64,000 bases of DNA from Erysipelatoclostridium sp. An173 (GTDB taxonomy: Bacteria > Bacillota_I > Bacilli_A > Erysipelotrichales > Coprobacillaceae), in NCBI RefSeq assembly GCF_002160495.1, contig NZ_NFKR01000006.1, forward strand, positions 43,876 through 107,875, written 5' to 3'. Both the position numbers and the translations under genes were made by a program. The notes below the pieces were generated by a model. The model was given only the letters and a program-made list of their open reading frames with translations. It had not been told where the DNA came from and did not search any database. This document shows, in pieces, positions 26,524-35,590 of this stretch. Every line of letters starts with the position of its first letter. Position 1 is the stretch's first letter.

Positions 26524-26996
26524 ATGGATGAAAATTATAAAATCAAAAAAACTAAATATTGTAAAATAGTCAATTATCTATGTATCATAATTTTAACTGT
26601 AACATTTGTTTTTTAATGATACAATATCTTTTGTTACCTGATAAAATTCCAATGCACTATAATTTTAATGGCGAAGTTGATCGTTATGGTAATAAATGGG
26701 AGATATGGATTGCTTATATAGCTGGTATAATTTTATATTTTGGTTTATCTGTAATTGAACGTAAACCGCAATATTGGAATACTGGAGTAACAATAACTGA
26801 AAAAAATAAGCAAAGAATATATCAATTATTATATAATATGTTAATAACTATAAAATTACAGGTTGTTTCATTATTTATGATTATGAGTGTTTTTTCATCT
26901 TTACAGATAGGTGATTTTAGGATTAATTTGTTAATTCTAGGGGTTATTGTTATTACAATGATTTTATATTTTTATAAAATATTTAAAGCAAAATAG
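26524..26996 (+). pseudogene. DUF1648-like membrane protein gene with a frameshift at a T6 run
   Basis: Frame 1 starts at ATG 26524 (AAAAGG upstream), gives 30 residues with a first membrane helix (VNYLCIIILTVTFVF) and stops at TAA 26614-26616. The second frame continues the family pattern: LLLPDKIPMHYNFNGEVDRYGNKWE, then three more membrane segments to 26996. Adding one T to the run 26609-26614 joins both frames into one ~157-aa DUF1648-type protein. The intact relative at 58480 has the same LPxKxPIHWNFxGQxDxYGNK block. It is a pseudogene, a slippage site or a sequencing error. Confidence 0.7.
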
Positions 26997-27072
26997 AGGG
27001 CTGATGCCCTTTTTAAATTATTATTGACTTAAACTGTACTTTATCTATTACAATAAAAATGAGGTGAATGAT

Positions 27073-28221
27073 ATGCTATATCGAAAATTAGGAAAAACTA
27101 ATATCATGGTTAGTGAGATTGCTTTAGGGTGTGAAGGATTAGCTAAAAAAAGTGATCAGGAAGTTAAAGAATTTGTTGATCAGGCAATGGAGCAAGGAAT
27201 AAATTTTATTGATTTTTATTCTCCTAATCCGGATATGCGAACTAAGTTTGGAAAAGCGATTGCTAATAATCGTGATAAATGGATCATTGAAGGACATTTA
27301 TGTTCTTATTGGAAAAATGATCAATATTTAAGAACACGTAAAATTGATGAAGTAAAAGCTGGTTTTGAAGATATGTTACAACGTTTTCAAACTGATTATA
27401 TCGATATTGGTATGATACACTATATTGATCAGCAAAAAGATTTTGAAACAGTATTTAATGGTCCTATTATTAAATACGCTTTAGAATTAAAAGAAAAGGG
27501 AGTTATTAGACATATTGGAATTAGTTCTCATAACCCATTAATAGCTATTGAAGCAGTAAAAACAGGATTGGTAGATGTTATTTTATTTTCTATTAATCCT
27601 TGTTATGATTTGTTGCCACCATCTGAAAATGTTAATGATTTATGGGATGATGAAAAATATAAACAGCCATTATTCAATATTGATCCAGTACGTCAGAATT
27701 TATACGAATTATGCCAAAAAGAAGGAGTGGCAATTACCGTAATGAAAGCTTTTGGTGGCGGAGATTTATTAGATGAAAAACTATCACCGTTTAAAGTAGC
27801 TTTGACACCATTACAATGTATTCATTATTGTTTAACTCGTCCTGGTGTAGTTTCAGTTATGGCTGGCTGTCATAATTGTGAAGAATTGATGACTAATCTT
27901 GCCTATGAAAGTGCTGATACAAAAGATAAAGACTTTGCAGAGGTTTTAGCTAACGTCCCTAAACATTCCTTTAAAGGAAACTGTGTTTATTGCGGTCATT
28001 GTGCACCATGTGTAAAAGGAATTAATGTAGCTGAGGTAAATAAATATACTGATTTATGTAAAGCACAAAATGAAGTACCAGAGACTGTTAGGGAACACTA
28101 TAAGGCTTTAAAACATCATGCTAGTGAATGTATTGCTTGTGGTCTTTGTGAAAAGAATTGTCCATTTGAAGTAGAAATAATAAAAAAGATGCAAGAAGCA
28201 GTAAAAATATTTGGCTATTAG
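27073..28221 (+). CDS. Aldo/keto reductase-like protein with C-terminal 4Fe-4S domain
   Basis: The 382-aa product has an AKR barrel (YRKLGKTNIMVSEIALGCEG, GFEDMLQRFQTDYIDIGMIHYID, IRHIGISSHNP) and a C-terminal ferredoxin part: CVYCGHCAPC and CIACGLCEKNCP, enough for two 4Fe-4S clusters. The canonical catalytic Tyr and Lys seem replaced (FIDFYSPNPDMR where DTAxxYG is usual; WIIEGHL where TK is usual), while the His of MIHYID remains. The ATG at 27073 follows GAGGTG. The esterase gene starts 9 bp downstream. Confidence 0.85.
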   Translation: MLYRKLGKTNIMVSEIALGCEGLAKKSDQEVKEFVDQAMEQGINFIDFYSPNPDMRTKFGKAIANNRDKWIIEGHLCSYWKNDQYLRTRKIDEVKAGFEDMLQRFQTDYIDIGMIHYIDQQKDFETVFNGPIIKYALELKEKGVIRHIGISSHNPLIAIEAVKTGLVDVILFSINPCYDLLPPSENVNDLWDDEKYKQPLFNIDPVRQNLYELCQKEGVAITVMKAFGGGDLLDEKLSPFKVALTPLQCIHYCLTRPGVVSVMAGCHNCEELMTNLAYESADTKDKDFAEVLANVPKHSFKGNCVYCGHCAPCVKGINVAEVNKYTDLCKAQNEVPETVREHYKALKHHASECIACGLCEKNCPFEVEIIKKMQEAVKIFGY

Positions 28222-28230
28222 GAGGGTAAA

Positions 28231-28986
28231 ATGATAGAAAAATTTGAAGTATTAATTACACCATTTTCTTTAAAACGAATGATTCATGTTTATTTACCAG
28301 ATGATTATTATAATCATCAAGAAAGTTATCCGGTTATGTATATGTTTGATGGTCATAATTTGTTTAATGATCAAGATGCTACTTATGGTAAATCATGGGG
28401 ATTAAAGGATTTTATGGATAGTTACGATAAAAAAATGATTATTGTTGGTATTGAATGTAATCATGAAGGGAATCAGCGTTTAAGTGAATATTGTCCTTAT
28501 GATTTAGAAAATAGTTTTTTTGGGCCGGTTAGAGGTCAAGGAAAACAATTGATGGATTGGGTAGTGAATGAATTCAAACCAATGATAGATAATAAATATC
28601 GAACAATTCCTTTTAGAGAGTGTACTGGTGTAGCTGGTAGTTCTATGGGCGGTTTGATGGCTTTATATACAGTTATCAAATATAATCAATATTTTTCTAA
28701 AGCAGCATGTATATCACCAGCTATTTCAATTTGTCAAGAACAATTACAAAGTGAATTTAGACAAGCTGATATTAGTAGTGATACTCGAGTATATTTTAGC
28801 TTTGGAACCCGGGAAGTTCGGGGAAAATCAGGATTTAACTGGATGTTAAAAAATATTAGCTGGTTTAACGATGAAATAGTAAAATTGCATGGTTATAGTT
28901 ATATTAATGTAGTAAAAAACGGACGTCATAATGAAGCTTCATGGGAGAAAGAAAATCCAGTATATTTTGATTTTTTATGGAAATAG
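28231..28986 (+). CDS. Alpha/beta-hydrolase, esterase D-like
   Basis: The 251-aa cytoplasmic product is of the esterase D/IroE-like type: HVYLPDDYY, PVMYMFDGHNLF, VGIECNHEG, nucleophile elbow VAGSSMGGLMALY (Ser ~135), an acidic residue region VYFSFGTREVRG, and a C-terminal NGRHNEASW His. No signal peptide is present. The substrate is unknown. It is tightly linked to the AKR-like gene. Confidence 0.85.
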   Translation: MIEKFEVLITPFSLKRMIHVYLPDDYYNHQESYPVMYMFDGHNLFNDQDATYGKSWGLKDFMDSYDKKMIIVGIECNHEGNQRLSEYCPYDLENSFFGPVRGQGKQLMDWVVNEFKPMIDNKYRTIPFRECTGVAGSSMGGLMALYTVIKYNQYFSKAACISPAISICQEQLQSEFRQADISSDTRVYFSFGTREVRGKSGFNWMLKNISWFNDEIVKLHGYSYINVVKNGRHNEASWEKENPVYFDFLWK

Positions 28987-28992
28987 GCTGTT

Positions 28993-29030
28993 ATTTCTAA
29001 ATGGGAAAAAATTAGTCGTTATTTAGAAAT
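28993..29030. repeat. 10-bp inverted repeat before the second HAD gene
   Basis: ATTTCTAAAT (28993-29002) and ATTTAGAAAT (29021-29030) are perfect arms with an 18-bp spacer containing an A-run. There is no T-tract, so it is not a standard terminator. An operator or weak mRNA end are the options. Confidence 0.4.
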
Positions 29031-29073
29031 TACGATACAATGATAGTAAATTAAAATAAGCGAGGTTTTGATT

Positions 29074-29925
29074 ATGATAAAAATGATTGTATCGGATATG
29101 GATGGAACACTTTTATTAACAGATGCTTCAATTAGTAAAGAAAATTTAGAAGCTATTAAATATGCTCAAAGTAAAGGGGTAAATTTTACAATTGCCACTG
29201 GACGAGATTATTTTGGTATAAAAGGAATCATGGATCGTTATGGTTTACATTGTTCATGTATTTTAGGAAATGGAGCTCAGTTTTGTGATGAAACAGGAAA
29301 AATCTTGTCTAGCTGTTATTTTCCTAAAGAAAGATTTAAAGAGGTTTTAAAGATTTTTGATGATTTAAATACTTATTATATGATTTTTACAACGGCTGGT
29401 TTTTATACAACTAAAAAACCAGAAATAGTTCGTGATGCTTTTATTGATCGTTGTATTCAGCGTTTTAATCGGAAAAAAGAAGAATATTTTAATGGGGTAC
29501 AACAAGATATGCCTTGTATGCATTTAAAAGAAATCAAGGATGTTGATGAGTTTTTAAAACAAGACATTGATATTATTAAAGTAGAAGCATTTAATACTAA
29601 TACAGCCTTAATTTCTAAAGCTAAAGAAAAATTGGCTGCTCTTTCAGGGATCGCTTATTTATCTTCTTTTGATGACAATGTCGAAGTGACTGATAAAAAA
29701 GCGCAAAAAGGGCTTATTTTAGAACAGGTTGTTGCTAAGATGAATATTTCTAAAGATGAAGTTATGGTTTTAGGTGATGGACTAAATGATATTACAATGT
29801 TTGAACGTTTTAAATATTCATTTGCACCTGAAAATGCAGATTCTACAATTAAAGAAATGGCTTATCAGGTAGTAAAGAGCTGTGAAAATAATGGCGTAGC
29901 ACAAGCAATCTATACAATGGTTTAA
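29074..29925 (+). CDS. Cof-type HAD-superfamily phosphatase
   Basis: The 283-aa product has VSDMDGTLLLTDASIS (motif I), FTIATGRDYFG (motif II), the conserved lysine in KAQKGLILEQV, and LGDGLNDITMFE (motif IV), with a C2 cap between. It is a second paralogue of the gene at 25742 with low similarity. The substrate is unknown. The ATG at 29074 follows AGCGAGG; a TTG at 29068 is rejected as too close to that site. yaaA follows 8 bp later. Confidence 0.9.
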   Translation: MIKMIVSDMDGTLLLTDASISKENLEAIKYAQSKGVNFTIATGRDYFGIKGIMDRYGLHCSCILGNGAQFCDETGKILSSCYFPKERFKEVLKIFDDLNTYYMIFTTAGFYTTKKPEIVRDAFIDRCIQRFNRKKEEYFNGVQQDMPCMHLKEIKDVDEFLKQDIDIIKVEAFNTNTALISKAKEKLAALSGIAYLSSFDDNVEVTDKKAQKGLILEQVVAKMNISKDEVMVLGDGLNDITMFERFKYSFAPENADSTIKEMAYQVVKSCENNGVAQAIYTMV

Positions 29926-29933
29926 AGATTTAT

Positions 29934-30689
29934 ATGAAAATAGTAATTACACCAGCTAAAAAAATGACAAATGATGCTTCTTTTTTAGAAGTTGAAAGCT
30001 TACCGGTTTATCTTGAAACAACAGAGAAAATATTAAATCATTTAAAAACTTTAACAATTTCGGAGGTTAAAAAAATGCTTGGCTGTAGTGATAGAATTGC
30101 TAAAGAAGCATATGATAATTATCAGTCAATGGATCTTCGAAATAACCTTACTTGTGCTATTTTAGCTTATCAAGGAATCCAATATGATTATATGGCTAGT
30201 CATGTTATGAGTTATGATGACTTTGCTTTTTTACAACAGCATTTAGTTATTTTATCCGGTTTTTATGGTATTTTAAGACCACTAGATGGTGTTGTTAGTT
30301 ATCGCCTGGAAATGAATAATCCATTTAAAATGGCTGGTTATTCAAGTTTATACCAGGTGTGGGGTGATAAAATTTACCAAGAATTAATAAAAGATGATCA
30401 TGAAATTCTTGATTTAGGAGCTAATCAGTATGCCCGAGTTATCAAAAAATATTTATCTAAACCAGTAAAATACGTTAAATGTTATTTCAAAGAAGAAATA
30501 GATGGTCAGTTAAAAGAAATCGGGGTATATGTAAAAATGGCTCGTGGTGCGATGACTAGATACATAGTTAAAAATCGAATCACAACGTATGAGGGTGTAA
30601 AATTATTTAATGATTTAAATTATCAATATCAAGAAGATTTATCTTCTAGCGAGGCATTTGTGTTTGTTAGAAAGAGTGAAAAATTTTGA
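29934..30689 (+). CDS. yaaA: Peroxide stress protein YaaA (DUF328)
   Basis: YaaA limits free iron during peroxide stress and binds DNA in E. coli. The 251-aa product is typical. Seen are MKIVITPAKKMTND, the AILAYQGIQYDYM block, LSGFYGILRPLDGVVSYRLEMN, LGANQYARVI and KMARGAMTRYIVKNRI near the C-terminus. Its neighbour upstream is a HAD phosphatase. Its oxidative/iron role is consistent with the other metal-linked genes in the window, though no operator is seen at it. Confidence 0.93.
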   Translation: MKIVITPAKKMTNDASFLEVESLPVYLETTEKILNHLKTLTISEVKKMLGCSDRIAKEAYDNYQSMDLRNNLTCAILAYQGIQYDYMASHVMSYDDFAFLQQHLVILSGFYGILRPLDGVVSYRLEMNNPFKMAGYSSLYQVWGDKIYQELIKDDHEILDLGANQYARVIKKYLSKPVKYVKCYFKEEIDGQLKEIGVYVKMARGAMTRYIVKNRITTYEGVKLFNDLNYQYQEDLSSSEAFVFVRKSEKF

Positions 30690-30696
30690 TTTTATC

Positions 30697-30724
30697 TTGA
30701 CAATGATAAGATATTTGATAAAAT
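30697..30724 (+). promoter_or_regulatory. Promoter of rpsO
   Basis: TTGACA (30697-30702), a 16-bp spacer and TAAAAT (30719-30724) lie just after yaaA. Confidence 0.75.
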
Positions 30725-30727
30725 ACT

Positions 30728-30800
30728 AATTGCGGCTATCCCTAGGATATACGAGGACTCGACGTATAGCTTGGAGTTAGCTAAGTTAAAAAATAGGAGG
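30728..30800 (+). ncRNA. Structured 5' leader of rpsO (probable S15 autoregulatory RNA)
   Basis: The ~75-nt leader has nested helices, including GCTAT/ATAGC (about 30734-30771) around ATACGAGGACTCG, and a CTAA/TTAG closing region before the AGGAGG. S15 commonly represses its own mRNA through such leaders. The assignment rests on position and structure, not on a recognised consensus. Confidence 0.5.
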
Positions 30801-30807
30801 ATAAAAA

Positions 30808-31074
30808 ATGTTAACAAAAGAAGAAAAAACAGCCGTTATGCAAAAATACGCTCGTAAAGAAGGAGATACAGGTTCTCCAGAAGTACAAATCGCTGTATTA
30901 ACTGCAGACATTAACAAATTAAATGGTCACTTTAAACAACATCCAAAAGATAAACATTCAAATCGTGGATTATTGAAAAAAGTTGGTCGTAGAAGAGATT
31001 TATTAAAATATTTAAAAAATAAAGATATCGAAAGATATTCAGCTTTATGCGATAGCTTAGGATTAAGAAAATAA
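30808..31074 (+). CDS. rpsO: 30S ribosomal protein S15
   Basis: S15 binds 16S rRNA and starts assembly of the small-subunit platform. The 88-aa length is exactly typical. Signature blocks are [30 protein letters not shown] and the [19 protein letters not shown]-terminus. AGGAGG precedes the ATG. It is monocistronic, with a strong promoter, leader and terminator; pnp is not adjacent. Confidence 0.99.
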   Translation: MLTKEEKTAVMQKYARKEGDTGSPEVQIAVLTADINKLNGHFKQHPKDKHSNRGLLKKVGRRRDLLKYLKNKDIERYSALCDSLGLRK

Positions 31075-31096
31075 GCTATAAGTTTATATTAATAAT

Positions 31097-31126
31097 AAAG
31101 ATGATGGCTAGCCATCATCTTTTTCT
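31097..31126. terminator. Bidirectional terminator shared by rpsO and the O-antigen-ligase-like gene
   Basis: AAAGATGATGGC and GCCATCATCTTT are perfect 12-bp arms around TA. The T-run follows on the plus strand, with a T-containing stretch on the minus side. The minus-strand gene's last codons and its TAG stop lie inside the hairpin. Confidence 0.9.
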
Positions 31127-32439
31127 ATTTGATTCAAATATCCTAAAAATAACCAGAATAAAGTAGCAGATAAACTGTAAGTATAAAAAACACCATAATC
31201 AAACAAACTACCGATAAATTCACTTACAACAATTAAAGTAAATAATAAGATCATCAAATAAGTATTAAAACTTTTATTAGAAAATAATTTCAAAAGCGAT
31301 TTAATAGTTTTAAATAAAAAAATTAAAAATATGGTTGCTCCGATAATACCAGTAGTAACTAATGTCTCTACAAATATATTATGACTATGAACTACTTGAA
31401 TTTGTTTAACTACTGTATCACTTGTTTCATGAGTACCAATTGTTTGAAAATTTCCGGCTCCAATACCAATAATCGGACTAGTTTGCCATACTTGATAAGA
31501 AGTTTTTAATAATTCGATTCTACCACTACTTACTTGATCGATAAGTTTTAAAGCTGGCTGTACGTCACCTTTTAACAATAAATCTATTGATGTAAACACT
31601 TCTTCAATTTGAAATCTACTATTTTCTTGCTGTTTATTAACAATAGATGAAGTTATATTAGTTGTTACGATAGTTCCTAAAAAAATTCCAATGCAAATTA
31701 TAATTGATAAGCCATATCGTTTTATTTTAGAAAAGTTTTTATTTTTTATAAAATAAGCGTAGCATAAAGCCGTAATGATAATAGCAATAATAATCATTGC
31801 ACTGCGACATTTAGTTAAAATAATATAAATTACTTCAATGATAATATTGATCATATATAAATGAGAATATTTACTTTTATTTTTAATAGCTATCAAAGCT
31901 AATAAAATAGTAATTGCAGCTAAAAAAGCAGCTGGATTACAATTAAAATAAATACCAAAAAGACGATCATTGACCATTCCAATTGGCCAACCATAGCGAC
32001 TGCTAGAAAAATCGCATAAATACATTAATATTGAAATACCGCTTGCTAGTGCTGTTAAAATATTAACTAAAGGAACAATTATTTTTAATTCGTTTTTTAT
32101 GTCGTTAATGGTAAAGTTTCTGGGGTTGTTATAAATTAAAGTAAAAATAATTAATTGCATTAAAGCTAATATAAATGATTTTTGATTACTATATTGATTT
32201 ATTATTGTGGCAAATAGTAGTAAAAATCCATAGATTAGAATTAGTACAAATTTATGATCATGAAAATCAATTTCTTTTTTTATAAAATTGTAACAAATAA
32301 TTGCAATACCCCAAAATAAAAATAAATAGCTTAATGGATTGATTGTAATATTAAAATATCCTAGTGCTAAAGTATTTGTAAAGATAAAAACAACGAATGC
32401 GATTTTGTAATTTTTTTGTGATAATAATAAGTCTTTCAT
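31108..32439 (-). CDS. O-antigen ligase / Wzy-like membrane protein
   Basis: The 443-aa product has about 10-12 hydrophobic segments and one large extracellular loop (~250-330) containing the Wzy_C/WaaL-like pattern SSGRIELLKTSYQVWQTSP, IIGIGAGNFQTIG and VVHSHNIFVETLVTTGIIG, where the His is characteristic. The family joins or polymerises surface polysaccharides. No polysaccharide cluster surrounds it, so the target is unknown. It is monocistronic; GGAGG precedes the ATG at 32439. Confidence 0.85.
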   Translation of the reverse strand: MKDLLLSQKNYKIAFVVFIFTNTLALGYFNITINPLSYLFLFWGIAIICYNFIKKEIDFHDHKFVLILIYGFLLLFATIINQYSNQKSFILALMQLIIFTLIYNNPRNFTINDIKNELKIIVPLVNILTALASGISILMYLCDFSSSRYGWPIGMVNDRLFGIYFNCNPAAFLAAITILLALIAIKNKSKYSHLYMINIIIEVIYIILTKCRSAMIIIAIIITALCYAYFIKNKNFSKIKRYGLSIIICIGIFLGTIVTTNITSSIVNKQQENSRFQIEEVFTSIDLLLKGDVQPALKLIDQVSSGRIELLKTSYQVWQTSPIIGIGAGNFQTIGTHETSDTVVKQIQVVHSHNIFVETLVTTGIIGATIFLIFLFKTIKSLLKLFSNKSFNTYLMILLFTLIVVSEFIGSLFDYGVFYTYSLSATLFWLFLGYLNQIEKDDG

Positions 32440-32605
32440 GTAAGCCTCCTAAGCCATATTCTAGCAAAATCACCTTATAAATACTATCTTTTAATCGTAT
32501 TTATGCATTAAAATTATTATTGCTTAAAATTTTTTTAATATACTGGAAATTAAATCAACTTTAAGTTATCATATTATTTAGCAGAATATTAAAGGTGGAA
32601 GGATT

Positions 32606-33523
32606 ATGAAAGACGTTACATTAGTTATTATGGCGGCAGGTATTGGAAGCCGTTTTGGGGGCGGAATTAAACAATTAGCTCCTGTTGGACCAAATGGAGA
32701 AATTATCATGGATTATTCAATTTATGATGCTAAAGAAGCTGGTTTCAACAAAGTTGTTTTTGTAATTAGAAAGGATTTAGAAGCAGAGTTTGATAAAGTT
32801 ATCGGTTCAAGAATTAAACAAGTAATCGATGTTGAATATGTTTTTCAAGAATTAGATCAAATTCCTAGTCAATATCAAGAAACATTTAAGCAAAGAACTA
32901 AACCATGGGGAACTGGTCAGGCAATTTTATGTTGTAAAGATGTTGTTAAAGAACCTTTTTTAGTAATCAATGCTGATGATTATTATGGTAAGGAAGCTTA
33001 TCAAGTAGCTTATCAATATTTAACAAATCAAAGTGTTGATCAAGAAAAATTGCAGTTAGCAATGGTTAGCTTTGTTTTAAAAAATACTTTAAGTGACAAT
33101 GGTGGTGTAACTCGAGGTATTTGTAAAATAGATGCTAATGGTTATTTAGAAGATATCAAAGAAACTCATAATATCGAAAAAGGTAATGGATGTGCTGTTG
33201 TAAAAGATAATGATTCAGTAACAGAAATTGATTTAGAAGTTCCAGTATCAATGAATATGTGGGCTTTAACACCAGAAATTTTCGAAATATTAGAAAGAGA
33301 ATTTAATACGTTTTTAGCTAATTTAGATAAAGATGATTTAAAACAAGAATATTTATTACCAACAATAATTGGTTCATTACTTGATGATGGTGTAGTAGAA
33401 GTTAAAGTTCTTCAATCACATGACAATTGGTTTGGGGTTACTTATAAAGAAGATAAAGAAAGTGTTGTTAATAGTATTCAAGAATTAATTAGAGATGGAG
33501 TTTATCCACAAAAATTATTTTAA
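32606..33523 (+). CDS. Sugar nucleotidyltransferase-like protein
   Basis: The 305-aa product has the NTP-transferase signature LVIMAAGIGSRFGGGIKQL (GxGxRxG then Lys), an acidic metal-binding VINADDYYGKEAYQ block and KPWGTGQAILCC. It probably activates a sugar phosphate with NTP, but lacks features that fix the sugar. It lies divergent from the O-antigen-ligase-like gene (about 165 bp apart) and convergent with glmS, so a cell-surface sugar role is plausible but inferred. Confidence 0.85.
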   Translation: MKDVTLVIMAAGIGSRFGGGIKQLAPVGPNGEIIMDYSIYDAKEAGFNKVVFVIRKDLEAEFDKVIGSRIKQVIDVEYVFQELDQIPSQYQETFKQRTKPWGTGQAILCCKDVVKEPFLVINADDYYGKEAYQVAYQYLTNQSVDQEKLQLAMVSFVLKNTLSDNGGVTRGICKIDANGYLEDIKETHNIEKGNGCAVVKDNDSVTEIDLEVPVSMNMWALTPEIFEILEREFNTFLANLDKDDLKQEYLLPTIIGSLLDDGVVEVKVLQSHDNWFGVTYKEDKESVVNSIQELIRDGVYPQKLF

Positions 33524-33530
33524 AAAATAG

Positions 33531-33560
33531 CCCTGCTTAATATTAAGCAGGGACTTTTAT
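33531..33560. terminator. Bidirectional terminator between the nucleotidyltransferase gene and glmS
   Basis: CCCTGCTTAAT (33531-33541) and ATTAAGCAGGG (33542-33552) are perfect arms, with A-rich and T-rich flanks on the two sides. Confidence 0.85.
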
Positions 33561-35377
33561 TATTCTACTGTTACTGATTTGGCTAAATTTCGAGGTTTAT
33601 CAACGTCACAGCCTTTTAATTTAGCGGCATAATAAGCAATTAATTGTAACGGAATTGCTACTAAAACAGCTTGTAAAATTGGATTTACATCTGGCATATA
33701 ATAAGTTTCATCAACGTTTCCTACTTCTTGACCTTTAATAGTAAATAAGATTACTTTTGCTCCTCTGGCAATTGTTTCTTGAATATTACTTATTGTTTTT
33801 GCTGCAATTTGTGGTTGCGTTGCAACAGCAATTACAACACTACCATTTTCAATTAAAGCAATTGGGCCATGTTTTAATTCACCAGCAATATAAGCATCAG
33901 CGTGAATATAAGAAACCTCTTTTAATTTTAATGCTCCTTCAAGAACTGTTGCATAATCTAAATTTCGTCCAATGAAATAAGCATCGTGAAGTTCTTTTAA
34001 ATAACCGGCATATTTTTCAAATAACGGTTCATCTTTTAAGATTTCTTCTAATTGTTCCGGTAATCTAGCGATACCTTTGATAATATCTTTATAAATTTCA
34101 TTTTCTTTTCCCAAAGTCTGAGCAATATACATTGCTAATAATATTAAAACAATCACTTGAGTAGTATATGCTTTAGTACTAGCAACAGCGATTTCTGGAC
34201 CGGCACAAGTATAAATAGTTGCATCGGCTTCACGAGAAATTGTTGAACCTAATACGTTTGCAATAGCAATAGTTGTACAGCCTTTTTCTTTAGCTAGTCT
34301 TAATGCTGCTAGAGTATCGGCAGTTTCACCGGACTGAGAAACAAAAATACATAAAGTTTTTTCATCTATAATTGGTTCACCATATCTAAATTCAGAAGCT
34401 GCCTGTGAAAAAGTTGGTATACCAGTTAAACGTTCTAAAATATTAGCTCCTGAAAGACAGGCATGATAAGCAGTTCCACAAGCAACAAAGTAAGTTTTGT
34501 TGAAAGTTGAAAAACGATCTTTAATTTCATCTAATTCTGGTAAGACGATTTGATCTTCATTTTCTACTCTGCCACGTAATGTTTCTTTAATTACATGAGG
34601 TTGTTCATGAATTTCTTTTAACATAAAAGTGTCATATCCGCCTTTTTGAGCTGCTTCGTTATCATAAGGAATATGCGTTGTTTCTTTTTGAATTTCATTT
34701 CCATTTGCATCATAGAAAATAATTTTACTTTTGCAAAGTTTGGCGATTTCATAATCTTTAATGAAATAAACATCTTTAGTGTAGTCTAATAATGCAGGAA
34801 TGTCGCTAGCTGCAAAACTGGCATCACTATTGACGCCTAAAACAATTGGACTATCTTTTTTGGTAACGTAAACAACATCAGGTTCCAATGTTGAAACAAT
34901 ACAAAGAGCATAGCTTCCTTCGATTCGTTTGATAACTTTCTTTAATGCTTCAAGTAAGTCACCTTGATAATATGAATCTAAAAGATGAACAACAACTTCG
35001 CTATCAGTTTCGCTATGAAAATGATAACCTTTGGCTAATAATTCTTCTTTTAACTCACGATAATTTTCAATGATCCCATTGTGTACTAACGAAATAGTAT
35101 TATCGTTGTTAGTATGGGGATGTGAGTTAAGGTTAGATGGGATACCATGAGTTGCCCAACGTGTATGACCAATTCCAACATGCCCTACAGGTGTATCTTG
35201 GTCAAGACGATCGACAAGATTTTGTAGTCTTCCTTTCGTTTTAATAGTGAAAAGTTTGTCTTTATCAACAAGGGTAACTCCAGCTGAATCGTAACCACGA
35301 TATTCTAACTTAGAGAGTCCTTGTAATAAAAATGGTAAAGCTTCTTCTTTACCTGAGAATGCTGTAATTCCACACAT
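33560..35377 (-). CDS. glmS: Glutamine--fructose-6-phosphate aminotransferase
   Basis: GlmS makes glucosamine-6-phosphate for cell wall synthesis. The 605-aa product starts MCGITAFSGKEEA, so the N-terminal nucleophile Cys2 is present after Met removal. The glutaminase domain includes EYRGYDSAGV, HTRWATHG and the SETDSEVVVH region. The two SIS isomerase domains show FVSQSGETADTLAAL and the C-terminal KPRNLAKSVTVE. The start at 35377 has GGAGG upstream. A longer frame to 35467 would run into the ribozyme and is rejected. Confidence 0.98.
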   Translation of the reverse strand: MCGITAFSGKEEALPFLLQGLSKLEYRGYDSAGVTLVDKDKLFTIKTKGRLQNLVDRLDQDTPVGHVGIGHTRWATHGIPSNLNSHPHTNNDNTISLVHNGIIENYRELKEELLAKGYHFHSETDSEVVVHLLDSYYQGDLLEALKKVIKRIEGSYALCIVSTLEPDVVYVTKKDSPIVLGVNSDASFAASDIPALLDYTKDVYFIKDYEIAKLCKSKIIFYDANGNEIQKETTHIPYDNEAAQKGGYDTFMLKEIHEQPHVIKETLRGRVENEDQIVLPELDEIKDRFSTFNKTYFVACGTAYHACLSGANILERLTGIPTFSQAASEFRYGEPIIDEKTLCIFVSQSGETADTLAALRLAKEKGCTTIAIANVLGSTISREADATIYTCAGPEIAVASTKAYTTQVIVLILLAMYIAQTLGKENEIYKDIIKGIARLPEQLEEILKDEPLFEKYAGYLKELHDAYFIGRNLDYATVLEGALKLKEVSYIHADAYIAGELKHGPIALIENGSVVIAVATQPQIAAKTISNIQETIARGAKVILFTIKGQEVGNVDETYYMPDVNPILQAVLVAIPLQLIAYYAAKLKGCDVDKPRNLAKSVTVE

Positions 35378-35420
35378 AAAATTTCCTCCAAAATATTTAA
35401 TTTTATTAGTTATTAATGGA

Positions 35421-35557
35421 GGATACCGAATGAATTTGTTTAACGATCGCTCATTATTTTTGTTCATTGTTTAGGTAGTATCATACCTCTAGACCATCCG
35501 CCGAATCTTCCGATAAGTCTAGTCCTCGTCAACTAAGATAACTTAGTCCTGGCGCTA
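35421..35557 (-). ncRNA. glmS ribozyme: glmS ribozyme (GlcN6P-activated self-cleaving riboswitch)
   Basis: On the minus strand the leader contains AGCGCCAGGAC (from 35556), GACGAGGAC, TTATCGGAAGATTCGGCGGATG and a 3' part near CGGTATCC, in the order of the glmS ribozyme core. Cleavage is expected between the A complementary to 35556 and the G at 35555. High glucosamine-6-phosphate then triggers mRNA decay. It lies ~45 nt upstream of the glmS start. Confidence 0.93.
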
Positions 35558-35590
35558 TTTGTTATTTGATCTCCTTAATAACTTGTTGCT

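Noticed and set aside
28993..29030. Terminator after the esterase gene
   Set aside because: The arms are perfect, but the spacer is long and no T-tract follows; listed only as an inverted repeat.
35378..35467. N-terminal extension of GlmS to an ATG at 35467
   Set aside because: GlmS must start Met-Cys for its nucleophile; the extension overlaps the glmS ribozyme and lacks a ribosome binding site.
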